Shown: positions 1-8,819 of the stretch, piece by piece
How positions within the stretch are numbered: position 1 is the first letter of the stretch
How the letters are laid out: every line of letters starts with the position of its first letter
DNA from: Haloactinospora alba
GTDB lineage: Bacteria; Actinomycetota; Actinomycetes; Streptosporangiales; Streptosporangiaceae
Length of the DNA: 64,000 nt
Assembly (NCBI RefSeq): GCF_006717075.1
Contig: NZ_VFQC01000001.1
Span: forward strand, 1,721,501 to 1,785,500
Reading direction: 5' to 3'
Position numbers and translations under genes: made by a program
Notes under the pieces: generated by a model
Database searches by the model: none
What the model saw: only the letters and a program-made list of their open reading frames with translations
Told to the model about the DNA's origin: nothing

Positions 1-288
1 AACGCTGTCGGCCACCGGAACGCCGCCTACTCCCTGGGCGTCCTGTCTCCGGTGGAGTCGGGGAACGAGGACAGCGTCCGCGGGATCCACCGGAGACTCC
101 TCGCGCTGTTCGCCCCCCGCACACTCGGGCGTTCACTCAACTTCACCTTCGGTGGACTCGGCGCTGACCAGGTGCGCTCGGCGTTCGCTCCTGCTGACTA
201 CCAGCGGCTCCGCCGGATCAGGGCCGGTGTTGACCCGACCGGACTGTTCCACGTTGCCCATCCGATCCCGCCGCAGGAAAGCGGGTAG
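1..288 (+). CDS. C-terminal part of an FAD-binding (BBE-domain) oxidoreductase
   Basis: The reading frame is open from the first base of the window and ends with TAG at 286-288, so only the last 95 residues are visible. The tail carries a pattern typical of berberine-bridge (BBE) C-termini of FAD-linked oxidases: a FGGL turn, then DYQRLRRIRAGVDPTGLF and HPI. In this family the C-terminal segment packs over a flavin held by an upstream FAD_binding_4 domain, which is outside the window. The substrate cannot be guessed from the tail alone. An internal GTG at 52 could look like a start but is not needed, because coding continues upstream of it. Confidence 0.75.
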   Translation, partial: NAVGHRNAAYSLGVLSPVESGNEDSVRGIHRRLLALFAPRTLGRSLNFTFGGLGADQVRSAFAPADYQRLRRIRAGVDPTGLFHVAHPIPPQESG

Positions 289-553
289 GGCCCTCCCGGG
301 TTCGGGCCTGTCCGATGGGCGCTTGTGTTGGCTGCGCCTCGCTTGGCACCGCTCCTCGGCCGTGCCCGCTGCGGCCCTGGAGGTGCCGCTCGTGGCGGAC
401 AGCGCCCGTCGCACAGGGCCCGGCCGGGACACGTCGCCCAAGGGGCGCGGAGGCGGGGCACGTACGGTACGGCGCGCGGTGCTCGGGGTGCGTGGCGTTT
501 CCGCTTTTTCCTGCGACGATTCCGCCACGGGACACCGTTGCCGAGGGGGAGTT

Positions 554-1108
554 ATGTTCGTCGCGGAGTTGGGGTCGTCGTGGGAGAAACTGGGGTTGGT
601 GCTGGTGAGTGCACCGGTCGCCTACCTGGCCCTTATCGCGTTCTCCCGGTTGGCGGGGTTGCGTTCGTTCTCCCAGATGACCAACTTCGACCTGGCGGCG
701 ACGGTGGCGTTCGGGTCGATGCTGGCGACGACGGCGGTGAGCACGGAGGTCTCCCTGGTGCAGGGTGGTCTCGCTCTGGCGGTGCTGTTCGGTGTGCAGG
801 CTCTGACGGCCCGGGTGCGTCGCTACAAGTCGTTCGAATGGATCTTCGACAACCGTCCGCTGCTGCTGATGCGGGGAACGGAGATGCTGCCGCAGAACAT
901 TCGCCGGGCGAAGGTGACCGAGAGCGATATCCGCGCGAAACTGCGACTGGCCGGTGTCACGCATCTGGGACAGGTGGATGCCGTGGTGCTGGAAACGACG
1001 GGGGATGTGTCGGTGCTGTTGAAGGATCCGGAGGGTCGCCCGCTGGATCCGGCACTGCTGTCCACTGTCGACTGCGGAGACGACCCCTCCCGTGTTAAGG
1101 CGACGTAG
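554..1108 (+). CDS. DUF421 (YetF-type) membrane protein
   Basis: Predicted 184-residue integral membrane protein. Three hydrophobic segments lie within about residues 10-85, followed by a soluble C-terminal domain of about 100 residues. Landmarks of the DUF421/YetF family include FSQMTNFDLAATVAFGS after the first helix and FEWIFDNRPLLLMRG at the start of the soluble domain. ATG at 554 is chosen because a purine-rich ribosome site (gaggggga, 543-550) sits just upstream and the predicted protein then begins with the first membrane helix. Reading on upstream in this frame gives arginine-rich non-membrane sequence. The biochemical role of the family is unsettled. The gene converges on the aconitase gene. 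Confidence 0.8.
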   Translation: MFVAELGSSWEKLGLVLVSAPVAYLALIAFSRLAGLRSFSQMTNFDLAATVAFGSMLATTAVSTEVSLVQGGLALAVLFGVQALTARVRRYKSFEWIFDNRPLLLMRGTEMLPQNIRRAKVTESDIRAKLRLAGVTHLGQVDAVVLETTGDVSVLLKDPEGRPLDPALLSTVDCGDDPSRVKAT

Positions 1109-1111
1109 CCA

Positions 1112-1135
1112 CCCGGCGCGGGCCACACCGCCGGG
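1112..1135. terminator. weak hairpin between convergent genes
   Basis: CCCGGC (1112-1117) pairs with GCCGGG (1130-1135) around a 12-nt loop in the 43-bp gap between the convergent DUF421 and aconitase genes. There is no T-tract. The position is right for a bidirectional terminator but the stem is short. Confidence 0.3.
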
Positions 1136-1151
1136 AATGCTGCGTGTTCCG

Positions 1152-3110
1152 CTAACCCAGCTCCCTCGCGAGCATGGGGATCTGCCCTCCCGCGAGAACC
1201 GAGGCGGTCTGGGCGGGGGACAGGTTGTGGCGCAGCAGGTACTGATCTCCCTTCGTCGTGTTGCGCACCGTCAGTTCCGAACCGGTGGGTAGTGAGTCCC
1301 GCAGGTTCTCCAGCACCAGGATGTCGCCGTTCTCGATCCGCTCGTAGTCCGCCGCCTGGGTGAACTCCAGCGCCAGCACTCCGAAGTTGGCCAGGTTCTG
1401 CCAGTGGATCCGGGCGAACGATTTGGCCACCACCGCCCGCAGACCGAGGTAGCGGGGAGCTATCGCGGCGTGTTCCCGCGAGGAACCCTGCCCGTAGTTC
1501 TCCCCTCCGACAACGATGTGCCCCGACCCGTGCGAAAGCTCCCGCGCCCGTTTCGGGTAGCTCTCGTCGATCTGGGTGAACGTGAACTCGGCGAGTTCGG
1601 GAATGTTCGACCGGAACGGAAGGGCGCGGGCGCCGGCCGGCGATATCTCGTCGGTGGAGATGTTGTCGCCGACCTTGAGCAGAACCGGCGCCTCGATCCG
1701 TTCCGGAAGCGGTGGGAAGTCGGGAAGGGCGGAGATGTTGGGGCCCTTGACGAGTTCCTCGTTCTGGGCCTCCTCCGGTGGGAGGGGCGCCACCAGCATC
1801 GTGGTGTTGACACTGGCGTCGCGCGGCAGGTCCAGCCTGGGGTGGGCCATCTCGACCTTGTCGGCGAAGTCGCGCGGGTCGGTAACGACGCCGGTGAGTG
1901 CGGAGGCGGCCGCCGTCTCCGGGGAGCACAGCCACACCGCGTCCTCCCGCGTACCGGAACGTCCGGGGAAGTTCCGCGGGAAGGTACGCAGGGAGTTCCG
2001 CCCGACCGCGGGAGCCTGACCGATTCCGATACAACCGAGACACCCGGCCTGGTGGATGCGCGCTCCAGCGTTGATGAGGTCGAACGTCGCCCCGCTCTTC
2101 GTCAGGTCGGAGAAGATCTGGCGTGACGAGGGGTTGACGTCGAAACTGACAGCGTTGTTGGTCTGGCGGCCCTTCACCATGGCCGCGGCTATGGCGTAGT
2201 CGCGCAGCCCCGGGTTCGCCGAGGACCCGATGACGACCTGGCTCACCTCCTCACCGGCCACTTCCCGCACCGGAACCACGTTGCCCGGCGACGAGGGTTT
2301 CGCGATGAGTGGTTCGACAGTGGAAAGGTCGATCTCCTCGGTCACGTCATAGACCGTGTCCGGGTCGGCATGCAGTTCCACGAAGTCACCCTCTCGGCCC
2401 TCACCACGCAGGAACTCGCGCACCGCCGAATCAGCCGGGAAAACGGTGGTGGTGGCCCCCAGTTCCGCTCCCATGTTCGCGATGACGTGGCGGTCCATCG
2501 CGCTCAGGCTCTCCACGCCAGGCCCGTGGTACTCCACGATGCGGTTCACTCCGCCGGAGACGCCGTGCCGCCGGAGCATCTCCAGGATGACGTCCTTGGC
2601 CGAGGTCCAGTCAGGTAGTTCGCCGGTGAGACGGACGCCCCAGATCTCGGGCATACGAATGCGCAGGGGGCGGCCGGCGATGGCCATGGCGACCTCCAGG
2701 CCTCCGACCCCGATCGCCAGCATTCCCAGAGATCCGGCGGCGCACGTGTGCGAGTCGGAACCCACCATGGTTTTCCCGGGGACGCCGAAACGCTGCATGT
2801 GCGTGGGGTGGGAGACGCCGTTGCCCGGTTTGGAGTACCACAGGCCGTACCGGCGGCACGCCGAGTGAAGGAACGCGTGGTCCTCGGCGTTCTTCTCATC
2901 TGCCTGGAGGAGGTTGTGGTCCACGTACTGCACGCTGACCTCGGTTCGGGCCCGGTCCAGCCCCAACGCCTCCAGCTCTTGCATGACGAGGGTTCCGGTG
3001 GCGTCCTGGGTAAGGGTCTGGTCGATGGCGAGAGCGATCTCCGTCCCGGCGTCCATACTCCCCTCGACCAGGTGGGATACGATCAGCTTGTGTGCGACGC
3101 TGTTCCCCAT
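1152..3110 (-). CDS. aconitate hydratase family protein (short, putative-aconitase type)
   Basis: 652 residues, the length of the shorter Aquifex-type aconitase branch rather than the ~900-residue AcnA. The N-terminal aconitase domain has VGSDSHTCAAGSLGMLAIGVGG. The cysteine pair for the cluster is in AGCLGCIGIGQ. The C-terminal swivel domain has GSSREHAAIAPRYLG, the substrate-binding loop of aconitases. Where canonical enzymes read GSCTN, giving the first of three [4Fe-4S] cysteines, this protein reads GSSANPG, so that ligand is absent. It may be an isopropylmalate/homoaconitase-like hydro-lyase with altered cluster chemistry rather than the TCA enzyme. A strong ribosome site (gaggaggag) lies 4 nt before ATG 3110. 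Monocistronic, transcribed toward the DUF421 gene. Confidence 0.85.
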   Translation of the reverse strand: MGNSVAHKLIVSHLVEGSMDAGTEIALAIDQTLTQDATGTLVMQELEALGLDRARTEVSVQYVDHNLLQADEKNAEDHAFLHSACRRYGLWYSKPGNGVSHPTHMQRFGVPGKTMVGSDSHTCAAGSLGMLAIGVGGLEVAMAIAGRPLRIRMPEIWGVRLTGELPDWTSAKDVILEMLRRHGVSGGVNRIVEYHGPGVESLSAMDRHVIANMGAELGATTTVFPADSAVREFLRGEGREGDFVELHADPDTVYDVTEEIDLSTVEPLIAKPSSPGNVVPVREVAGEEVSQVVIGSSANPGLRDYAIAAAMVKGRQTNNAVSFDVNPSSRQIFSDLTKSGATFDLINAGARIHQAGCLGCIGIGQAPAVGRNSLRTFPRNFPGRSGTREDAVWLCSPETAAASALTGVVTDPRDFADKVEMAHPRLDLPRDASVNTTMLVAPLPPEEAQNEELVKGPNISALPDFPPLPERIEAPVLLKVGDNISTDEISPAGARALPFRSNIPELAEFTFTQIDESYPKRARELSHGSGHIVVGGENYGQGSSREHAAIAPRYLGLRAVVAKSFARIHWQNLANFGVLALEFTQAADYERIENGDILVLENLRDSLPTGSELTVRNTTKGDQYLLRHNLSPAQTASVLAGGQIPMLARELG

Positions 3111-3300
3111 CGCGCTCCTCCTCGGTTGGGACCGTTGCCGTCACTTTCCCTGCTGGAGGAAGCTGACCGTTGAGGGGAGCGGACAAACGGGCAACCGGAA
3201 ACGAAGTCTCCGCCCCCGCACTCGGGAGTGACGAGGTCCCGCAACGGGAAGCCGCCGCTGCGGGACACCTCCTGCTCGCTGGGCCACCGGAGAGGACGTT

Positions 3301-3990
3301 TCAGATGAGCAGCGTTCCACCGTCGACGTGCAGGTCCTGCCCGTTGACGCCGGTGTTGGTGAGCAGGAACTCGGTGGCGTCCACGACCTCGGCCACCGTC
3401 ACGAGCCGCCCGATGGGCGTCCGGGCGATGCTCGGGTGGTCCGTCACGTCCGCCCATCTCGGGCTGTCACCCACCACTCCGGGATGGACCGCGTTGACCC
3501 GGTGAGGAGCGAGCTGCACCGCCAACGTCGCGACCATCCCGCTGACGGCCTGCGTGGGCACGGTGGCAACCGTGGACTCCGGAGTCGGACGGTCCTTGGC
3601 CACCCCGCCGAACAGGACGACCGACGCGTGGGGTGAGAAACGCGGATGCAGTACCCGGGCGAGTTCGAGGGAGCCGACCACTTTGCTGTTCACGGCCCGC
3701 AGGGCGGCGTCGGTGTCGAGCTCAGCCACGGTTGTGCCGCTGCGCTCGGTGGCGGTGACGACGAGATTGTCCACTCGCTCGGTTCCCGCGAACACCTCCG
3801 CGATCGAGGACGGCGCGGTGAGGTCCAGCGCGATCCCGTGGGCGGGACCGGGCAGTTCGGCAGCGGCCGTGGCGGCACGCTCGGCTGACCGGCTGGTGAC
3901 GACAACGTGGTCTCCCCGCTCGGTGCGCCGGCGGGCGATAGCCAGACCGATCCCGGAACTGCCACCGACGACGACACTCGTAGCTGACAT
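3301..3990 (-). CDS. SDR-family protein lacking the usual catalytic Tyr/Lys
   Basis: 229-residue Rossmann protein. The N-terminal nucleotide-binding motif GGSSGIGLAIA and an SRSAERA stretch after the second beta strand suggest a preference for NADP. The C-terminal NAVHPGVV and DGGTLLI are standard classical-SDR landmarks. The active-site helix, normally YxxxK, here reads around VPTQAVSGMV with neither tyrosine nor lysine. The protein may therefore not reduce carbonyls by the standard mechanism, or may be non-catalytic. ATG 3990 is preceded by an aggaag ribosome site. It lies between the aconitase and a methyltransferase on the same strand with gaps over 140 bp, so no operon is evident. Confidence 0.8.
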   Translation of the reverse strand: MSATSVVVGGSSGIGLAIARRRTERGDHVVVTSRSAERAATAAAELPGPAHGIALDLTAPSSIAEVFAGTERVDNLVVTATERSGTTVAELDTDAALRAVNSKVVGSLELARVLHPRFSPHASVVLFGGVAKDRPTPESTVATVPTQAVSGMVATLAVQLAPHRVNAVHPGVVGDSPRWADVTDHPSIARTPIGRLVTVAEVVDATEFLLTNTGVNGQDLHVDGGTLLI

Positions 3991-4138
3991 GCACCACTTC
4001 CTGTCACACGAGACGACGCGCTGCTCCGAACGGGGCAGCGACTCCTCCGAGTGGGCACCGTCCGCCCCTGTTCCCGCAGTGGCACTCAGTCAGCCCCGGC
4101 GCGCCGACGATGTTCCACAGGCCTCCTCCTGTCCTCCT

Positions 4139-4966
4139 CTACCTCACGGGAGCGGAGGCCGCCAGCGAGTACATCAACGGCAGGCGCCTGGACCGGTCGG
4201 GGTAGACAAAACGGGCACCCTCGGCGACGAGGGAACCGTAGCGCTGGAACGGGATCGTGTCGTGCTCGTGGACGAACTCGATACGCAGGCCGGCACCGGC
4301 AACGGCACTGATGACGTCACCGAGCGAATGGTGCCACTCGGTGACGGTGTTGTGTGTGGTCTCGGCCGTCCAGTCGGCGTAGGAGCCCGGGGAGTCGTAG
4401 GTGCGCGCCGCGCGGGAGAAGTAGTCGCGTGTGACGGTGTCACCGCGGGCGTCGTCGAGGACGTCGGTCAGTGGGTGGAACTCCGCCAGGTAGAGCCGTC
4501 CGTCCGGCCGCAACAGCTCGGCCACGGTGCGGGCCCAGTGGTCGATGTCGGGCAGCCACATCAGCGCGCCGTTGCCGGTGTAGACGATGTCGAACGCCCC
4601 CGCTCCGAGAGCCTCGACGGCATCGTTGGCGTCGGCGGTGACGAACCGTGCCCGGTGGTCCAGGCCGATCTCCCGGGCAAGGTCGGTCGCTGTCCGTATG
4701 GCCGGTGCGGAGAAGTCCAGGCCGCTGACGCGTGCGCCGCGGCGGGCCCAGGACAGGGTGTCCAGACCGATGTGGCACTGCAGGTGGGCCAGGTCAAGGC
4801 CGGTAACGTCACCGAGTTCGTCGGTCTGGAACCGGTCGAGGTCCTCGTCGCCGGCGCGGAACCCGTCGAGGTCGTAGAACGAGCTCGCCGTGTTGATCGG
4901 GACACGCTCGTCCCAGTGCCGCCGATTGTCCTCGACCGGGGCGGCAGCGCCGCTGGTGTTGTCCAT
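4139..4966 (-). CDS. class I SAM-dependent methyltransferase
   Basis: 275 residues. After an N-terminal NRRHWDERVP segment, the SAM-binding core contains LDLAHLQCHIGLDTLSWARRG (motif I region), GLDFSAPAI (acidic end of beta 2), FVTADANDA and FDIVYTGNGALMWLPD (motif IV). It belongs to the UbiE/Methyltransf_11/25-like group seen widely in actinomycetes. The C-terminal region has YFSRAARTYDSPGSYADW and FVHEHDTIPFQRY, probably the substrate lid. The acceptor is unknown. It stands alone, with about 150 bp on each side, and there is no sign of a partner gene. Confidence 0.8.
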   Translation of the reverse strand: MDNTSGAAAPVEDNRRHWDERVPINTASSFYDLDGFRAGDEDLDRFQTDELGDVTGLDLAHLQCHIGLDTLSWARRGARVSGLDFSAPAIRTATDLAREIGLDHRARFVTADANDAVEALGAGAFDIVYTGNGALMWLPDIDHWARTVAELLRPDGRLYLAEFHPLTDVLDDARGDTVTRDYFSRAARTYDSPGSYADWTAETTHNTVTEWHHSLGDVISAVAGAGLRIEFVHEHDTIPFQRYGSLVAEGARFVYPDRSRRLPLMYSLAASAPVR

Positions 4967-5132
4967 GCCGGAAGTCTAGGGACGGCCCGTCCTGTGCCGG
5001 CAAGCCGTTTTTCGTCTCCTGACTCTGCCGTTCCGCGGTGCGGGGCAGTCGGTCGGAGCCGCGCGGCGCTCCTCGCCCCTTGTGGTGCGGTTGGGTGCGG
5101 CCCGGTCCGGCGCAGGGCCGCACCCGGAGCTG

Positions 5133-6470
5133 TCAGCTCTGGTCCACGTTTCCGGAGCCGTTGCCACCCGTCGTTTCCTGACTGCTGGAAGCTTCGGTCG
5201 GAACATCCGGTTCGCTGCTGTCGTCCGTGTCTCGGAGCATCCCCGGTTCGGTTCTGGCGATGATGCGTGTGCCCGCAAGGTCCCCGGTCACGTTGCACAT
5301 GGTGCGCACCATGTCCAGGATCGCGTCGATGCCGGCCACCAGGGCGACGGGGGCGAAGCTCAACCCGGTCTGGGAAACCGTCATCGACAGCATGATCAAA
5401 CCGGCCCCGGGAACGCCGGCTGTTCCCACAGAAGCCAGCACCCCCACCAGGACGACGGTGGCGAGTTGGCCGACGGTGAGTTCGACACCCTGGACGTTGG
5501 CGACGAACACCGTGGCAGTGCCGACGTAGATGGCGGTTCCGTCCATGTTGATGTTGGCGCCCAACGGCAGCGTGAAACTGTAGACGCTGTCGCGCACCCC
5601 GAGCTTTTCCGCCGCGCGGGTGGACACCGGAAGGGTGCCGCTGCTGGAGCGCGTGACGAACCCGGTGACCATCGGGTCCTTGGCGGCGTTGAAGAACCGC
5701 CGCACTCCGATACGGAAAACCAGCATCAGCACCGCGTAGACCACGATCTGCAGCGCCACGGCTCCGTAGACGACACCGGTGAGCTTGGCCAGCGGCAGAA
5801 GCGCGTCGACGCCGGTCTCGGCCATGACAACGGCGATGAGTGCGAAGACACCCACCGGGGCGTACTGCAGCACCCCCCGGATGACCAGAAAGGTGAGTTC
5901 CACGGCCCCGTCGACGCCGCGGCGGAGGAGGTCGCCCAGTTCCCGGATGCGTTCGCTGTCGCTGCCCCGCATGAAGGCGAGTGCGATGCCCGCGATCACG
6001 GAGAGGAACATGACCGCCAGCACGTTTCCCTCGACCAGGGCGGCTACCGGGTTCTCCGGGACGATTCCCAACAGGGTTTCGGAGAGTGGTGGGGCCTCCT
6101 GGGGCTCCTTGCCCCCGCTCGGCATCGACAGTCCGGATCCCGGAGACACCGCGAGCGCGAGCACCAGCCCGAACGTGATGGCGAACGCTGATGTCACCAG
6201 GTAGAAAGCGAAAACCTTGGTTCCGATGCGTCCCAACCGTGCGGGGGTCACGGAAGAAACACCCGTGATGAGCGTGGTGACGATCAGCGGCATCACCATC
6301 ATCTGCAACAGGCGCAGGAAGATGTCGCCCAACGGTTCGATGACGGTGACGGGCTCACCGATGGCCAGCCCCGCGATGGCTCCGCCAACGAGACCGATCG
6401 CTAATTTCCAGATCAGGGGAAACTCGAGGTAACGCCGCCAGAGCGTTTTTTCTGACTGTCGCTGGGACAT
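5133..6470 (-). CDS. dicarboxylate/amino acid:cation symporter (DAACS)
   Basis: 445-residue secondary transporter of the glutamate-transporter fold. The family signatures are visible: SSSGTLPVSTRAAEKLG (HP1 serine-rich hairpin), LGANINMDGTAIY (TM7 NMDGT) and GTAGVPGAGLIML (HP2). About eight membrane helices can be traced, starting at LIWKLAIGLVGGAIAGLAIG. The C-terminal ~40 residues are polar and Ser/Thr/Glu-rich, probably cytoplasmic. ATG 6470 is preceded by aagggcaagg. The frame stays open for another 240 codons upstream, but that sequence is Arg/Pro-rich and overlaps rnz, so it is excluded. It likely imports C4-dicarboxylates, glutamate or aspartate with Na+ or H+. Divergent from rnz with a 243-bp shared upstream region. 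Confidence 0.88.
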   Translation of the reverse strand: MSQRQSEKTLWRRYLEFPLIWKLAIGLVGGAIAGLAIGEPVTVIEPLGDIFLRLLQMMVMPLIVTTLITGVSSVTPARLGRIGTKVFAFYLVTSAFAITFGLVLALAVSPGSGLSMPSGGKEPQEAPPLSETLLGIVPENPVAALVEGNVLAVMFLSVIAGIALAFMRGSDSERIRELGDLLRRGVDGAVELTFLVIRGVLQYAPVGVFALIAVVMAETGVDALLPLAKLTGVVYGAVALQIVVYAVLMLVFRIGVRRFFNAAKDPMVTGFVTRSSSGTLPVSTRAAEKLGVRDSVYSFTLPLGANINMDGTAIYVGTATVFVANVQGVELTVGQLATVVLVGVLASVGTAGVPGAGLIMLSMTVSQTGLSFAPVALVAGIDAILDMVRTMCNVTGDLAGTRIIARTEPGMLRDTDDSSEPDVPTEASSSQETTGGNGSGNVDQS

Positions 6471-6713
6471 CCTTGCCCTTGTCTGTTGTGGTTCCGCTCG
6501 GGACGACAGACTCCTGGCCGTGCGGTTTTCCTTTCCTCTCGTGTCCGGAGTGCGTCTGCCGTAGGGGACACGTTCCTGGACGGGTGGGCGGCGCGGCAAC
6601 AGGTGTTCCCCCGCCCCACGAGGGGCCTGTGTCGTTTCGCAGCGCACCGGGGGAAACCCCGGCGGTTGGCCCGCGATACCACCACATCCCCGGGAGCTGC
6701 CTACGATTGCCCC

Positions 6714-7646
6714 ATGTCTGTGCGCGAACTCGTGATCCTGGGTAGTTCCAGCGCTGTGCCGACGAAGCGCCGTAACCACAACGGTTACTTCCTGCGGTGG
6801 GACTCCTCCGGGATCCTGTTCGATCCCGGGGAGGGGACGCAGCGGCAGATGCGGTACGCCGGCCTGTCGGCACACGACGTCACCCACATGTGCGTCACCC
6901 ATTTCCACGGCGACCACTGCCTGGGAATCCCCGGAATCATCCAGCGCATGTCCCGGGACCAGGTCGCACATCCGGTCCCCGCGGCGTTTCCCGCCTCGGG
7001 GGAACGGTTCTGGCGGCGTCTCCGGAACGCCACCGCCTTCGCCGACGACAGCCCCACCGTCGGCCACCCGTTGCACGGTGCGGAACCGGTCGTGTTCACG
7101 GAGGACACGTTCACCGTCACCGCGGGAAGGCTGCAGCACCGGATCGACACCTACGGGTACCGCCTGGCAGAACCCGACGGGTGGCGGATGCTGCCGCAAC
7201 GGCTCGCCGAACGCGGCGTCTCCGGGCCCGCTGTCGGGAGGCTACGCAGCCAGGGTGTGGTCCTCAACGACGCCGGGGAGCGAGTGGAACTCACCGAGTG
7301 CGCCGTACCGCGCCGTGGTCACGTGTTCGCGTTCGTCATGGACACGGCGCCGTGTCCCCAGGCGGTGCGGCTGGCCCACGACGCGGACCTTCTCGTGGTG
7401 GAGTCCACGTACCTGGAGCGGGAAGCCGAGCTCGCCGCGACGTATCGGCACATGACCGCCAGGCAAGCCGGGCAGGTCGCCGCGGAGGCGGGGGTGGGGA
7501 CGATGGTGCTCACCCATATCTCCGAGCGCTACGAGCCCGGTGACGACGCCCGTTTCCTCGCCGAGGCCGGTGAGGTTTTCTCGGGCGACATCGTCCTGGC
7601 CCGTGACCTGGAACGGATCCCCGTGCCGCGGAGACGGGAGGGATAG
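6714..7646 (+). CDS. rnz: ribonuclease Z family metallo-beta-lactamase-fold nuclease
   Basis: 310 residues, typical of bacterial RNase Z, which cleaves the 3' trailer of tRNA precursors. The N-terminus LVILGSSSAVPTKRRNHNGY and DPGEGTQRQM are family hallmarks. The zinc motif THFHGDHCLGIPG supplies the His and Asp ligands. Later ligands sit in FVMDTAPCP and LTHISERY. ATG 6714 begins at the conserved first beta strand; longer in-frame extension upstream is compositionally non-coding and overlaps the divergent symporter region. It is followed 99 bp later by an alpha/beta hydrolase on the same strand. Confidence 0.9.
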   Translation: MSVRELVILGSSSAVPTKRRNHNGYFLRWDSSGILFDPGEGTQRQMRYAGLSAHDVTHMCVTHFHGDHCLGIPGIIQRMSRDQVAHPVPAAFPASGERFWRRLRNATAFADDSPTVGHPLHGAEPVVFTEDTFTVTAGRLQHRIDTYGYRLAEPDGWRMLPQRLAERGVSGPAVGRLRSQGVVLNDAGERVELTECAVPRRGHVFAFVMDTAPCPQAVRLAHDADLLVVESTYLEREAELAATYRHMTARQAGQVAAEAGVGTMVLTHISERYEPGDDARFLAEAGEVFSGDIVLARDLERIPVPRRREG

Positions 7647-7745
7647 TCCCCGGAACCAGCCCGGCAGCGACGCGGTCTCCCGACTTCTGTCCTCGCATCG
7701 TCAAAATCCCGTCACCGAGGCGAGCGACCCTCTAGGATTCCGGAT

Positions 7746-8480
7746 ATGGACAGTTCTCCTTCAGCGACCGTCGTCCTCGTGCACGGGAACTTCCTCGGTC
7801 CCTGGTCGTGGCGGGAAGTAGCAGCGCAACTCGGCGCGAACGGAATCAGCACCGTCATCGCCGAGCTCCCCAGCAGTGTGGAGAATCTCAGCTCTCTGGG
7901 GGACCTGCACGACGATGCGGCCGTGGTGCGTCGGATCCTGGACACCTCGGCGGATCCGGTTGTGTTGTGTGGGCATTCCTACGGCGGTGCGGTTATCACC
8001 GAGGCAGCGGCCGGTCCGCATCCGGCCGTGCGCAGGTTGGTGTACCTTGCCGGTGTCGTCCCGGACAAGGGGGAGAGTCTCGTTTCCCTGGCACCGGAGG
8101 AGGCGCGTAGGAACACCTCCAGTAAGCCGGGTGAGGAGGTAACGTTCCGCACTGACGGCCGGATCGAGCTTGCCGAGGAGTCCGCGAGGCGCACCCTGTT
8201 CCACGACTGCGCCACCGACCGGGCTCGTAGCGGGATACGGCAGCTACGGCCGAGCAATCCCGCTGCCGGGGCGCAGACGGTACGCGGAGCCGCCTGGCGC
8301 CAGATCCCGGTGACCTATGTTCGCTGCATGCACGATGTTCTTCCGGAACTGGTGTCGGAATCGTTCCCCGAGACCGAGGCCGAACTCGTGGAACTCTCCA
8401 CCGGGCACTGCCCGAACTGGAGCAACCCCGAAGCAGTGGCGGAAGTGCTCCGAAGGTCCGTCAAACAGGCCATGGGATAG
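7746..8480 (+). CDS. alpha/beta hydrolase
   Basis: 244 residues. VVLVHGNFLGPWSWREVAAQL starts the fold with the HG oxyanion turn. The nucleophile elbow is CGHSYGGAV, with Ser at about residue 80, and the C-terminal histidine is in STGHCPNWSNPEAVAEVL. The arrangement resembles the salicylate esterase/hydroxynitrile lyase-like group of small single-domain hydrolases. There is no lid insertion, and no signal peptide, so it is cytoplasmic. Physiological substrate unknown. Confidence 0.85.
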   Translation: MDSSPSATVVLVHGNFLGPWSWREVAAQLGANGISTVIAELPSSVENLSSLGDLHDDAAVVRRILDTSADPVVLCGHSYGGAVITEAAAGPHPAVRRLVYLAGVVPDKGESLVSLAPEEARRNTSSKPGEEVTFRTDGRIELAEESARRTLFHDCATDRARSGIRQLRPSNPAAGAQTVRGAAWRQIPVTYVRCMHDVLPELVSESFPETEAELVELSTGHCPNWSNPEAVAEVLRRSVKQAMG

Positions 8481-8819
8481 GACTCCGCGGTGTTCGGCGG
8501 TCGCCGGGTGCCGCGAGAACGCCTCCGTGGGGAGCTCCGTTTCCCGGCCGCCTGAGAACGTTGACGGATGCCGCAGCCCGGGGGAGACGTACGGGCGGCT
8601 ACGCCGGCGTTCCCGAGGAGAAGCACACGCTCCCGTCGCCGAGCGACACCCCGCTGCGCCCGTGTCCAGGGCGTCGCGCTACGCCGGGTGCGACCACGTG
8701 AGCGGCCGTACGCCCCGAGGGGCACGAAGCGGTCGTGGGGTTGGCGTACGGTGCGCCGTCAGGGATCGCCCGCTTTCAGGCAGGCGAGGGCCCGACCACG
8801 AGAGATTGGAGCTTCGTCC
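8481..8819. other. 339-bp non-coding gap
   Basis: GC-rich sequence between the hydrolase and the membrane-protein gene. No convincing coding frame, hairpin or promoter hexamers were recognised. It presumably contains the promoter for the gene starting at 8820. Confidence 0.4.

Noticed and set aside
5133-7199. 688-codon open frame extending the symporter gene upstream past 6470
   Set aside because: The extra 240 codons are Arg/Pro-rich, overlap rnz in antisense and have no membrane helices. The ATG at 6470 has a good ribosome site.
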